NCBI GenBank assembly: GCA_003856375.1
Contig: CP034120.1
Location: 3,467,501 to 3,531,500, forward strand
Source of the DNA: Glaciecola amylolytica
Lineage (GTDB): Bacteria > Bacteroidota > Bacteroidia > Flavobacteriales_D > Crocinitomicaceae
Direction of reading: 5' to 3'
DNA length: 64,000 nucleotides
The translations under genes and the position numbers were made by a program. Positions 1 through 6,508 of the stretch are shown piece by piece. The notes under the pieces are model-generated. The model saw nothing but the letters and a program-made list of their open reading frames with translations, was not told where the DNA came from and made no database searches. The stretch's first letter is position 1. Each line of letters starts with the position of its first letter.

Positions 1-154
1 TCGGAACATCTATTTTCTCCCCGTGATTGGTATACTGATCCAAATAGATCACCACAATTGTAATCACCAGGAAATATGTCAGCACGATGAAGAGCGTGTG
101 CTTCAAAAAGTGTTTACTCCAAACAAATGCCTTAAGCTTTTGAAAAAACTTCAT
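1..154 (-). CDS. PASTA-domain membrane protein, N-terminal part (cut by window edge)
   Basis: Reading the reverse strand from the ATG at 152-154 gives 51 codons that run off the window. The peptide starts MKFFQKLKAF, has a short basic cytoplasmic end, one hydrophobic segment at about residues 20-38 (FIVLTYFLVITIVVIYL), and then GEKIDVP, the usual opening of a first PASTA domain. PASTA proteins of this layout are small bitopic proteins with the PASTA repeats in the periplasm and a presumed link to peptidoglycan. In Bacteroidota they are often next to ddl, as here, where the two genes are divergent. A Bacteroidota -7 box lies about 20 bases upstream. Only the first PASTA residues are visible, so the family call rests on the membrane anchor, the VP motif and the neighbour. 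Confidence 0.7.
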   Translation of the reverse strand, partial: MKFFQKLKAFVWSKHFLKHTLFIVLTYFLVITIVVIYLDQYTNHGEKIDVP

Positions 155-174
155 AAATCGATTGTAAGTTGCAA

Positions 175-182
175 CAAATATA
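175..182 (-). promoter_or_regulatory. -7 promoter box for the PASTA gene
   Basis: On the reverse strand this reads TATATTTG, a full match to the Bacteroidota -7 consensus TAnnTTTG, 20 bases before the ATG at 154. TTG triplets lie 15 and 23 bases further upstream as possible -33 elements; neither is at the ideal distance. Confidence 0.5.
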
Positions 183-261
183 GAAAGAATGTTTCTGCAA
201 GGATGCAACGACAGGTGAAGCTTTTAACAATCTATTCTGAAAACTTTTCTCCGAAGAACAA

Positions 262-289
262 TTGAAGGTTTAATTATCCGCTAATTTTG
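262..289 (+). promoter_or_regulatory. Promoter for ddl
   Basis: TTG at 262-264, a 17-base spacer and TAATTTTG at 282-289 match the Bacteroidota -33/-7 promoter consensus. The start codon of ddl follows 15 bases later, giving a very short leader. Confidence 0.6.
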
Positions 290-304
290 TAAAAAATACA
301 AGGT

Positions 305-1270
305 ATGAAGCGAGTTGGTTTATTTTGTGGCGGATATTCTTCCGAGTTTGAAATCTCATTAAAAAGTGCCCAAACCATTATAGATAATTTTCCTCTTGGT
401 TACGAAGTCGTACCGATTCATGTGTTTGAAGACGGATGGTTTGTTCCGCAAGATTCTGAAAAATTCCCGTTCTCGATTGAACACATGAGTTATCAAACTG
501 CCGATAAAGCATGTAAAATTGACATCGGTCTTATTTACATCCACGGAAATCCCGGTGAGAATGGAAAGATCCAGGCTTTATTGGATATGAAAGGAATTCC
601 TTACGTTAATTCCAACGCACTTGCTTCGGAGTTGAGTTTTGACAAATGGTATTGCAATCAGTTTCTTTCCCGTTTCGGGATTCCGGTTGCAAAATCACTT
701 TTCCTGAAATCGCGTACCGCATTTACCGAAAGCGAAATTCTGGAGCAGTTGGGACTGCCTTGTTTTGTAAAACCTTCCGATTCCGGATCCAGTTTCGGGA
801 TCAGTAAAGTTTCCAAAGCTGAAGATCTTTCGGCAGCATTGGACAAAGCTTTTGAAGAAGGTGACACCATCGTCATCGAAGCATTCTTAAAAGGCACGGA
901 AGTAACTTGCGGAATCTATCGCTCTCCTTCCGGTATCATTCCACTTCCTTTGACGGAAATTGTTACCGATAACGACTTTTTTGACTACGAAGCCAAATAT
1001 TTGGGGCAGTCTCAGGAAATCACTCCTGCAAGAATCTCCGAATCAATCAGAGATTTGGTTTGGGAGCAATCCAAAGAAATTTACAGTCTGCTTCAATTGA
1101 GATCCATTGCCCGAATCGACTTCATGATTGTAGACGGAGTTCCTCACGTAATTGAAGTAAACACCACTCCGGGATTCTCTACCGCGAGTTTAGTTCCTCA
1201 AATGTTGGGAGTTTACGGAAAATCAATTCGTGATTTCTGGACAGAGATTTTTGAAGTGGAATTGAAATAA
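305..1270 (+). CDS. ddl: D-alanine--D-alanine ligase
   Basis: This 321-residue ATP-grasp enzyme joins two D-alanines in the cytoplasm, using ATP, to supply the D-Ala-D-Ala end of peptidoglycan precursors. Visible family signatures are HGNPGENGKIQ at 80-90 (N-terminal binding motif), the ATP-binding lysine in CFVKPSDSGSSFG (K156), the arginine and aspartate of ARIDFM (about 269-274), and the metal-binding EVNTTPGF (284-291). Length fits the family. The ATG at 305 follows a good promoter by 15 bases. The gene is divergent from a PASTA protein, a common partner in this phylum. No oddities were seen. Confidence 0.95.
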   Translation: MKRVGLFCGGYSSEFEISLKSAQTIIDNFPLGYEVVPIHVFEDGWFVPQDSEKFPFSIEHMSYQTADKACKIDIGLIYIHGNPGENGKIQALLDMKGIPYVNSNALASELSFDKWYCNQFLSRFGIPVAKSLFLKSRTAFTESEILEQLGLPCFVKPSDSGSSFGISKVSKAEDLSAALDKAFEEGDTIVIEAFLKGTEVTCGIYRSPSGIIPLPLTEIVTDNDFFDYEAKYLGQSQEITPARISESIRDLVWEQSKEIYSLLQLRSIARIDFMIVDGVPHVIEVNTTPGFSTASLVPQMLGVYGKSIRDFWTEIFEVELK

Positions 1271-1348
1271 AAAAGTTTTTTCGAGCGGGTTTTTAGTTTA
1301 GATCTTTAAATGAATGACTTGTACGAGAATTTAATTAATACATTATTG

Positions 1349-1463
1349 TTTCCCGCAGATCTCGCGAATTACGCAGATATTAAATAAGGTCATAATCTGT
1401 ACTCACCTTTGGTGAGTCTGCGTTAATACCTAAATGAAAAGCGGAAAAATCTGTGTGGGTTGA
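1349..1463. repeat. Degenerate inverted-repeat element with CGCAGAT-type arms
   Basis: The left arm around 1349-1381 contains CCCGCAGATCT and TTACGCAGAT. The right arm around 1412-1460 contains GTCTGCGTTAAT and AATCTGTGTGGG, roughly complementary to the left. The centre is a perfect 7-base hairpin, ACTCACC-TTT-GGTGAGT at 1401-1417. The layout resembles an interspersed non-coding repeat that has decayed. Confidence 0.45.
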
Positions 1464-1516
1464 TTTATTATGAAGGTTGGATTGATAAGCTTGTTTTTCA
1501 AGGTGTAGAAAGCACT

Positions 1517-1600
1517 AAAATTGCATTCGATTCCCTTCCAAAACCCTTGCTGCAACTGGCCAGTACGCAATATCGCGAATTTGCAACCAAAAAGAGGAAT
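1517..1600. repeat. Direct repeat, copy 1
   Basis: The stretch 1534-1600 aligns without gaps to 1698-1764. It shares the identical 17-base core ACGCAATATCGCGAATT and about 80 percent of other positions by eye. Weaker similarity extends about 17 bases upstream with a one-base shift. The offset between copies is 164 bases. Confidence 0.6.
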
Positions 1601-1680
1601 CCTAACAACTTTGAAGGTCAGCCCCTTGCATTGAATCAAAATAGAAAATGATCTTGTTCTTCAGGGCATCAATTGTAATA

Positions 1681-1764
1681 AAAACGCATTGACTTTTCCT
1701 TCTGAAACCCTTACTATGACTAGCCAATACGCAATATCGCGAATTTGTAACCGGAAAGAGGAAA
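1681..1764. repeat. Direct repeat, copy 2
   Basis: This is the second copy of the repeat described at 1517-1600. Substitutions are spread evenly with no reading-frame bias, which argues against a duplicated coding segment. Confidence 0.6.
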
Positions 1765-1778
1765 TTCTATAAAACTGA

Positions 1779-1808
1779 AAAAGGGTACAATCCAAATAGT
1801 ACCCTTTT
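1779..1808 (-). terminator. Intrinsic terminator for the ribF-LRR transcript
   Basis: A perfect 10-base stem AAAAGGGTAC (1779-1788) / GTACCCTTTT (1799-1808) surrounds a 10-base loop. On the reverse strand the stem runs into a short T tract. It lies 110 bases past the stop of the LRR gene. Confidence 0.6.
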
Positions 1809-1917
1809 CCAAACCTAAAACCCAATTTACCAAACCAATCAGAGAGATTTCTGATTTATACTTGACACCCATATGATGTCACGAATTTTAAAAGGTTGGA
1901 AAAAAAGAAAAATATTT

Positions 1918-2490
1918 TTATTCTACACAATGACAAGGAGGATCAAAATACCATTTGACCTGCGGCATCGACTGTTCCCACTTCTGCTGAAAGCGAGGCC
2001 CAAGCATAATTGATCTCATATCTACAGCCTCTAATTTCTTCAAATTCAAAAGTTCTTCCGGCAATATATTAATCGGATTATCCCAAATATCCAGAACTTT
2101 TAAATCTGCCAAATATCCGATACAGGCAGGAAGCGAACTGATTTTATTTCTTGCCGCATGAAACCGCTGCAATTTCGGAAGCTGACAGATAACAATCGGT
2201 GCGGCATCAATGCTGTTTTTTGTAACATCCAATGTTTTCAACTGTTTGAAGACTCCCATTTCCAAAGGAAGTTCCTTCAGTTTGTTTTTGGAAATATTCA
2301 AATATTTCAGGTTCTTAAATGAATACAGGTTCTCCGGAATTTTCTCCCACTTTAATTTAGATGCATCAATCGCAAGAATCGTATCAGGATTGGCTTTCTG
2401 GACTTCCTCCCATCGATAAATTTTTAATGTATCCTGCGCATACAGGAAATTACAAGTGTACAGAAAGGTAATTACGAGCAGTAACTTCAT
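1918..2490 (-). CDS. Secreted leucine-rich-repeat protein
   Basis: This 190-residue protein begins with a clear signal peptide (MKLLLVITFLYTCNFLYAQ) and has about five leucine-rich repeats between residues 50 and 160, with the pattern LKYLNISKNKLKELP and LKTLDVTKNSI. It ends in a short tail with two cysteines in CHC. Such small exported LRR proteins usually bind other proteins; the partner here is unknown. The start is fixed by the signal peptide, so the gene overlaps the end of ribF by 41 bases in another frame, implying shared transcription. There is no T9SS sorting domain, so it probably stays in the periplasm or is anchored otherwise. Confidence 0.75.
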   Translation of the reverse strand: MKLLLVITFLYTCNFLYAQDTLKIYRWEEVQKANPDTILAIDASKLKWEKIPENLYSFKNLKYLNISKNKLKELPLEMGVFKQLKTLDVTKNSIDAAPIVICQLPKLQRFHAARNKISSLPACIGYLADLKVLDIWDNPINILPEELLNLKKLEAVDMRSIMLGPRFQQKWEQSMPQVKWYFDPPCHCVE

Positions 2491-3388
2491 CTAGTTGAAT
2501 TTGATTCTTTAAATCTTCTATGTTCTCAAAACGCTTTTCATCACGAATATGTTGCATCACTTCTATTTTCATTCGCTGTCCATAGATTTCTTCATTGAAA
2601 TCAAACAAATGAATTTCGATGGTTACTTGTCCGTTATTCGCAACCGTCGGTCTTGTACCAACATTCATAACTCCATGAATCAACTTTCCTCCGAGATACG
2701 CTTTTGCGGCATAAACTCCATTTTTCGGAACAATTTTTTCAGAATTTCCCAGGTCAATGTTTGCAGTTGGGAAGCCAATTGTACGACCGATCTGCTGTCC
2801 TTTCACTACTGTTCCTTCCAATACAAAAGGAGTTCCCAGTAAAGATGCGGCATAAGCTACATTTCCTTCCAGAATAGCATTTCGAATTTTTGTTGAACTG
2901 ATCGTTGTTTCTTCCACGGAAATTGCCGGAAGCTGATAAACATCAAAATGATACAATTCTCCCAACTCCTGTAATTCCTGAAATGATCCTTCCCGGTTTT
3001 TCCCGAAATGATGATCATGTCCGATGTGCATTTCACTGATTCCGATCTGGTTTACGAGTACATCACGAACAAATTCCATAGCGGAAAGCCGCGAAAACTC
3101 TTTTGTAAACGGAAAAAGAATTACCGTATCAAGTCCTAGTTTTTCCAGCTTTTCCAGTTTTTCTTCAACCGTATCGACCAATTTAACGGAATGACTTTCG
3201 GGATAAAGTACTTTTCTCGGGTGCGGATCGAAGGTAAACAACACTGATTCCTTTCGCTCATTTTTAGCCTTTTCAACCAACGAACGAATAATTTCCTGAT
3301 GCCCCAAATGAACACCATCATAGGTTCCCAAAGTAAGGATTGGGCTATTAAACTTAATTTCAGGACTCAATTGCCGAACGATACGCAT
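2450..3388 (-). CDS. ribF: Bifunctional riboflavin kinase / FAD synthetase
   Basis: This 312-residue cytoplasmic enzyme phosphorylates riboflavin to FMN and adenylylates FMN to FAD. The N-terminal FMN adenylyltransferase half has LGTYDGVHLGH (about 20-30) and a GHDHHFGKNREGS motif. The C-terminal flavokinase half has GRTIGFPTANIDL and YAAKAYLGG...GVMNVGTRPT. An upstream in-frame codon gives seven more residues, but I chose the ATG at 3386-3388 because a TACATTTG promoter box ends four bases before it and the protein then starts MRIVRQLS, as usual. No FMN riboswitch is possible in so short a leader. Confidence 0.93.
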   Translation of the reverse strand: MRIVRQLSPEIKFNSPILTLGTYDGVHLGHQEIIRSLVEKAKNERKESVLFTFDPHPRKVLYPESHSVKLVDTVEEKLEKLEKLGLDTVILFPFTKEFSRLSAMEFVRDVLVNQIGISEMHIGHDHHFGKNREGSFQELQELGELYHFDVYQLPAISVEETTISSTKIRNAILEGNVAYAASLLGTPFVLEGTVVKGQQIGRTIGFPTANIDLGNSEKIVPKNGVYAAKAYLGGKLIHGVMNVGTRPTVANNGQVTIEIHLFDFNEEIYGQRMKIEVMQHIRDEKRFENIEDLKNQIQLDEVTARNYLSVHL

Positions 3389-3392
3389 AGTG

Positions 3393-3422
3393 CAAATGTA
3401 GTTAAACAAAAAAAGACTGCAA
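3393..3422 (-). promoter_or_regulatory. Promoter for ribF
   Basis: Reverse-strand TTG (3420-3422), a 19-base spacer and TACATTTG (3393-3400) match the Bacteroidota consensus. The -7 box ends four bases before the ATG, so the transcript should be leaderless or nearly so. The -33 element lies inside the terminator of the neighbouring adhesin gene. Confidence 0.6.
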
Positions 3423-3439
3423 TTGCTGCAGTCCTTTTT
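3408..3439 (-). terminator. Terminator after the first adhesin gene
   Basis: AAAGACTGCA and TGCAGTCCTTT form a hairpin around a tiny loop. The A run at 3408-3414 becomes a U tract on the reverse transcript. It sits 20-50 bases after the adhesin stop at 3458. Confidence 0.65.
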
Positions 3440-3457
3440 ACTTAAATATTCATTTAC

Positions 3458-6052
3458 TCAGCGGATCAACTGAACATTTCCTTGTCCTTTCAATACTGTT
3501 CCGTTGATTCCTTCAATTTCATACTGAAAGAAATAAACACCATCTGATGCCGGATTCCCGTTTACTGTTCCATCCCAAAAGCCCTGAACATCATCGTATT
3601 CATGCATCCGGTCGCCCCAGCGGTTAACAATCGTAACTTTCACAGCTGTCACATAATTGGCTGAAATAAAAAACCGATCATTGTTGCTATCCCCGTTCGG
3701 AGTAAAAACATTCGGAATCAGAAGAACCGGATCTTCAAAAGGAAGCACAGTGATCAAAACCGTGTCCGTATCTGTACACGAGCCATTGATGGCTGTTAAC
3801 ACGACCTGATATTCTCCCGGATTATCGTAAGAAACCTGTTGTCCCGAATTATTCTGTGAGTTATACTCCAGACCGTTTCCGAAATTCCAATGATAGGAAT
3901 CGGCACCTGTGGAATTGTTCTCAAAATTAACCGTCAATGTCGGATTTCCGGAATTTATATCTGATGAAAGATTCGAAACAGGATACGGAACTACAAGAAC
4001 TGTCACCTGATCGGTATTCTGGCAGCCATTTGCGTCCGTTCCTACAACCGAATACGTTTGTGTAGTTGACGGAGTAAAAGCAACTCCATTACTCACTCCA
4101 TTGCTCCAAACATAGGTTTGTGCTCCCGAACCGGATAAGGTAATCGAAGTTCCCTGACAAAGGGATTGATCTGCTCCGGCATTTACATCGGGAAGCGGGT
4201 TCACCGTCACAACAACCTGATCAGTTGCCTGACAACCATTCACGGAAGTTCCGGTAACAGTATAGGTTTGCGTCGTATTCGGAACAAATGAAATACCATT
4301 ACTGACACCATTATTCCATGAGTACGTTTGGGCTCCGATAGCTACCAAAGTAAGTGAAGTTCCCTGACAAACAGCTTGGTCAGCTCCTGCATTCACAACA
4401 GGAACAGGATTCACCGTTACAAGTACCTGATCGGTATTCTGACAGCCATTCGCATCTGTTCCGGTACACGTATAAATGGCGGTCGCACCCGGTGTAAACG
4501 GAACATTGTTCGTTCCACCGTTATCCCACAAATAAGTTTGAGCTCCCGAACCGGATAAAGTCACATTTACCCCCGCACAAATCGTTTGGGGCAAACCTGC
4601 TTCTACTACCGGCAAAGGATTCACCGTCACAACAACCTGATCTGTTGACTGACAGCCATTCGCGTCCGTTCCGGTAACAGTATAGGTTTGTGTAGAACCC
4701 GGAACAAACGAAACACCATTGTTTATACCATTATTCCAGGTGTACGTTTGCGCTCCGGAACCGGATAAGGTCACAGATCCTCCCTGACAAAGAGACTGGT
4801 CAGTTCCCGCATCAATGGTCGGCAGAGGATTTACTGTCACAACAACTTGAGCTGTATTCTGACAGCCGTTTGCATCTGTTCCGGTAACGGTATAGGTTTG
4901 TGTGGAAACAGGTGTAAACGAAACACCATTATTTACAGAATTATTCCAACCGTAAGTCTGAGCTCCGGAACCGGAAAGCGTAATTGCCGCTCCCGCACAA
5001 ATCGACTGATTGCTTCCTGCTCCTACATTTGGAAGCGCAGTAACTACCACCGTCGTCACAGAAGTACAGGTAGAACCGTTATCCGTAACAGTTACTTCAA
5101 AATCGTATGTTCCCGGAGTTGTCGGGATCGGAACTGATGTAGGATTTTGAAGATTGGAAGTAAATCCATTCGGTCCTGTCCAGGAATAAGTTGCATTCGC
5201 AATGGTCGTTGCAAACAGATCAACCGTCGTTACTCCTTCACAAACCGGTCCGTTGTTGGTTGCTGTAACCGTGCATCCGCAAGGATTTACCACAATCGTA
5301 GCTGTAGCCGTTGTTGACGATGGGCACAATGGATTTCCGGTTGCCGAATTCACCGTGTAAGTATAAGTTCCCGGTGTCGACGGAGGTGTTGCGGTAACTG
5401 TAGAACCCGTTGTTCCGCTTAAATTCGGTGAAGCATTCCAGGTAAAAGTTCCATTACCTCCGGTTGCTGTAAGGTTCACCGATTCTCCCACACAAATGGA
5501 AGAGTTCGCAGGATTTACATCAACCGGTATCGCTACTCCTGAATTTGCAGCAAAAGTATAATCACACACATCCCCGGCAAAACCGTCGATCATAATGTAA
5601 TAAGTATTTCCGGGCGTTAATCCGGAAGCAGAAACGGATTGTGAGCTTGCAGAAGGAGCCAATTGGCTGCAATAGTAAGATGTTACGGTTCCTGAGCAGT
5701 TATTCGCAGAGAAAATCATGATCTGAATTCCATCCCCGTAAGCGGAATTAAAAACCCAGGCATCAAATGAAATTGTTGAAGACGAAGCCACAAAGGTCAG
5801 AAAAGAATTATTCTCAATCGAACCACAGAATTCTCCCGTCAGTCCGCAATCAAATAATCCTAAAAACCCGCAAGACTGGCTCCAGGTATCGATCGTATAA
5901 GAAGATGAAGTATTTCCACAATATCCGTTTAATTCACAGATTGGTGTGGCAGCTGCACAAGTATTTCCTGCAGGTGGATTCGACCCGCATGGTGGCTGGG
6001 AATAGCCGACTGAACACAAAGTCACAGTCAGCAGAAGCAATAAATGTTTCAT
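3458..6052 (-). CDS. Giant T9SS type B adhesin-like protein with five 70-residue repeats
   Basis: This 864-residue protein has a signal peptide (1-18), a cysteine-rich N-terminal module (about 20-170), Ig-like spacers, and five tandem 70-residue repeats (about 340-690) each built on DAGxDQxxCxG...SGSGAQTYxWNNG...TQTYTVTGTDANGCQ. A PKD-like domain (about 690-775, YHWNFGNG) follows, then a C-terminal gliding-motility-type sorting domain (about 780-864: NVFTPNGDSNNDRFF, IVNRWGD, GFWDGTVNG, DGVYFF). That end routes proteins through T9SS to the surface or medium. The start overlaps the stop of the small upstream gene by four bases, so translation is probably coupled. It is a close relative of the gene at 6509-9316. 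Confidence 0.9.
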   Translation of the reverse strand: MKHLLLLLTVTLCSVGYSQPPCGSNPPAGNTCAAATPICELNGYCGNTSSSYTIDTWSQSCGFLGLFDCGLTGEFCGSIENNSFLTFVASSSTISFDAWVFNSAYGDGIQIMIFSANNCSGTVTSYYCSQLAPSASSQSVSASGLTPGNTYYIMIDGFAGDVCDYTFAANSGVAIPVDVNPANSSICVGESVNLTATGGNGTFTWNASPNLSGTTGSTVTATPPSTPGTYTYTVNSATGNPLCPSSTTATATIVVNPCGCTVTATNNGPVCEGVTTVDLFATTIANATYSWTGPNGFTSNLQNPTSVPIPTTPGTYDFEVTVTDNGSTCTSVTTVVVTALPNVGAGSNQSICAGAAITLSGSGAQTYGWNNSVNNGVSFTPVSTQTYTVTGTDANGCQNTAQVVVTVNPLPTIDAGTDQSLCQGGSVTLSGSGAQTYTWNNGINNGVSFVPGSTQTYTVTGTDANGCQSTDQVVVTVNPLPVVEAGLPQTICAGVNVTLSGSGAQTYLWDNGGTNNVPFTPGATAIYTCTGTDANGCQNTDQVLVTVNPVPVVNAGADQAVCQGTSLTLVAIGAQTYSWNNGVSNGISFVPNTTQTYTVTGTSVNGCQATDQVVVTVNPLPDVNAGADQSLCQGTSITLSGSGAQTYVWSNGVSNGVAFTPSTTQTYSVVGTDANGCQNTDQVTVLVVPYPVSNLSSDINSGNPTLTVNFENNSTGADSYHWNFGNGLEYNSQNNSGQQVSYDNPGEYQVVLTAINGSCTDTDTVLITVLPFEDPVLLIPNVFTPNGDSNNDRFFISANYVTAVKVTIVNRWGDRMHEYDDVQGFWDGTVNGNPASDGVYFFQYEIEGINGTVLKGQGNVQLIR
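3985..5035 (-). repeat. Five tandem 210-base coding repeats
   Basis: Repeat units of 210 bases encode the 70-residue modules of the adhesin. Marker segments such as ACCTGATCGGTATTCTG recur near 4006, 4218, 4428, 4638 and 4848, giving the exact period. Similarity between units is high enough for slippage or unequal recombination. Confidence 0.85.
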
Positions 6053-6339
6053 TTCTGCTGATTTTTGCGGTTTTTGATGTACGCCAAAATTGCCTTGTTC
6101 GTGTCAGTGGGTTCTACCCGTGCTTTGTAGGTAAAATGTTCGTGAAGTTTATTAAACTCCGTTACAGAACATTGATCAATCAGTTCGTAAACAACATTTA
6201 GTGCTTGAGTTTTTGATTGCTCGTAAACGTACAAGTAATCAATACGTGTTTGATTTGCCTGTTTATTCGTTTGTTCCTGAGAAAATACAGAAAAAGAAAC
6301 GGCAAGCAAAAACAATTGTAGGGTAACAATTCTTTTCAT
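6049..6339 (-). CDS. Small secreted protein paired with the adhesin (unknown function)
   Basis: I do not recognise this 96-residue protein. It begins with a signal peptide (MKRIVTLQLFLLAVSFSVFSQ) followed by a polar, probably helical chain rich in Q, N and K, with one central cysteine in DQCSV. The ATG at 6337-6339 is preferred over an upstream codon because it begins the signal peptide. Its stop overlaps the adhesin start (ATGA), which strongly suggests coupled translation. The protein at 9319-9633 occupies the same position before the second adhesin and has similar size and layout. A role as chaperone, partner or surface accessory of the adhesin is inference only. Confidence 0.65.
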   Translation of the reverse strand: MKRIVTLQLFLLAVSFSVFSQEQTNKQANQTRIDYLYVYEQSKTQALNVVYELIDQCSVTEFNKLHEHFTYKARVEPTDTNKAILAYIKNRKNQQK

Positions 6340-6368
6340 AGTAGTAGTAAGTAAATAGTTCAGTTTAG

Positions 6369-6399
6369 AAGTGCCTAGCAGGCATCCCGCTAAGCACTT
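6369..6399 (-). other. Leader hairpin before the small protein-adhesin operon
   Basis: AAGTGCcTAGC (6369-6379) and GCTAaGCACTT (6389-6399) form a stem with one mismatch and a 9-base loop, 30-60 bases upstream of the ATG at 6339. It has no T tract, so it looks like a leader structure rather than a terminator. Confidence 0.4.
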
Positions 6400-6508
6400 G
6401 TAAAACAAAGTAGTAACAATTCAAAAATAGGGATAAATCGTTAAAATCAACTAATTACTTAAATTCCTTAACAGAAAAGAAACCAACTGTTTGAATCGTA
6501 ACACGCGG

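Larger units (their letters stand above)
1271..1917. other. Intergenic region between ddl and the LRR gene, mostly repeats
   Basis: About 650 bases with no credible gene. It holds a degenerate inverted-repeat element (1349-1463), two copies of an 85-base direct repeat (1517-1600 and 1681-1764) and a terminator hairpin (1779-1808). Short open frames exist on both strands at 1430-1651, but they overlap each other, have no promoter or homology I recognise, and are best explained by the repeats. Confidence 0.6.

Noticed and set aside
23-265. 80-residue plus-strand open frame at the window start
   Set aside because: It lies opposite the PASTA gene start and its promoter, has low-complexity composition, and shows no recognisable domain.
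1430-1651. Overlapping short frames on both strands between ddl and the LRR gene
   Set aside because: They cover a direct repeat and each other, lack promoters, and substitutions between repeat copies do not follow codons.
3389-3457. FMN riboswitch upstream of ribF
   Set aside because: The promoter box ends four bases before the ATG, leaving no room for an aptamer.
3985-5035. Regular 210-base repeats considered as a CRISPR array
   Set aside because: Units are too long, in frame, and encode one protein.
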